This document shows, one piece after another, positions 6,164-6,251 of a stretch of DNA of 6,251 nt. A program made the position numbers and the translations under genes. The notes beneath the pieces are model-generated. The model was not told the DNA's origin. It worked only from the letters and a program-made list of their open reading frames with translations, and did not search any database. Location of the stretch: contig JAUNRD010000114.1 of assembly GCA_030535815.1 (NCBI GenBank), forward strand, positions 1 to 6,251, written 5' to 3'. The number at the start of each line of letters is the position of its first letter. Position 1 is the stretch's first letter. The DNA comes from Clostridia bacterium. GTDB lineage: Bacteria > Bacillota > Clostridia > CAKSNL01 > HGM11501.

Positions 6164-6251
6164 TTACATCCAACCATCAAGAAGTTTTATGATTTCTTCT
6201 AACTTTTTATCTTTTGTATTATCTGAATCTTGCCAATAAACGAAGAAATTC
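6164..6251 (-). CDS. C-terminal end of an unrecognised leftward protein (5' end beyond window)
   Basis: The minus strand has an open frame of 28 codons from the right edge to a TAA at 6166-6164. The tail reads NFFVYWQDSDNTKDKK and then LEEIIKLLDGWM, which looks like a real amphipathic, charged protein end. The other minus-strand frame that I translated stops within about ten codons. The gene converges on the SGNH gene, and the hairpin at 6094-6127 lies 36 nt after its stop with a good T-tract in this direction, which supports a genuine gene. No family can be recognised from so short a fragment. Confidence 0.6.
   Translation of the reverse strand, partial: NFFVYWQDSDNTKDKKLEEIIKLLDGWM

Noticed and set aside
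5912..6173. Minus-strand open frames crossing the SGNH gene end and the terminator
   Set aside because: They run through the perfect hairpin and antisense to conserved block V of the hydrolase; their products (Pro/Arg/Ser-rich) resemble no protein family.
1..6251. A novel defence, mobile or biosynthetic system
   Set aside because: No transposase, integrase, phage, toxin-antitoxin, CRISPR or reverse-transcriptase signature is visible. All complete genes belong to common bacterial families with normal lengths and similar base composition.

Overview
The window looks like ordinary chromosome from a Clostridia-type Firmicute. The evidence is a Smr-containing MutS2, a long-type U32 protein, strong AAGGAG/GAGG ribosome-binding sites, TTGACx-N17-TAnnnT promoters and intrinsic terminators. 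Base composition is moderate. I see no mobile element, CRISPR array, RNA gene or phage gene, and I did not find a convincing undescribed system.

Layout, left to right. Positions 1-3948 hold a leftward operon with its own promoter at 3920-3948. In transcription order it is mutS2 (3879 to 1501), a Nudix ADP-ribose pyrophosphatase (1493 to 945) and a U32 family protein of the RlhA type (931 to beyond the left edge). The genes are 7 and 13 nt apart, and each upstream stop codon lies in or next to the next ribosome-binding site. Positions 3958-5319 hold a second leftward operon: a PHP-domain phosphoesterase followed by a LOG-family nucleotide phosphoribohydrolase, 11 nt apart, ending in a hairpin terminator at 3958-3992. 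A rightward gene for a cytoplasmic SGNH/GDSL-type hydrolase (5386-6090) is divergent from the PHP gene, and the two promoters have back-to-back -35 boxes. A 15-bp hairpin at 6094-6127 follows it. The last 88 bases hold the C-terminal end of an unrecognised leftward gene that converges on this hairpin.

How the genes may work together. MutS2 is known in Bacillus as a factor acting on collided ribosomes, and RlhA-type U32 proteins modify 23S rRNA, so the first operon plausibly has a ribosome or translation theme with a nucleotide-housekeeping Nudix enzyme between them. The PHP and LOG proteins are both small phosphate-ester or nucleotide metabolic enzymes of uncertain substrate. There is no intergenic stretch longer than 300 bases. 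The least conventional points are the variant metal site predicted for the PHP protein, its very short predicted mRNA leader, and the symmetric divergent promoter region.
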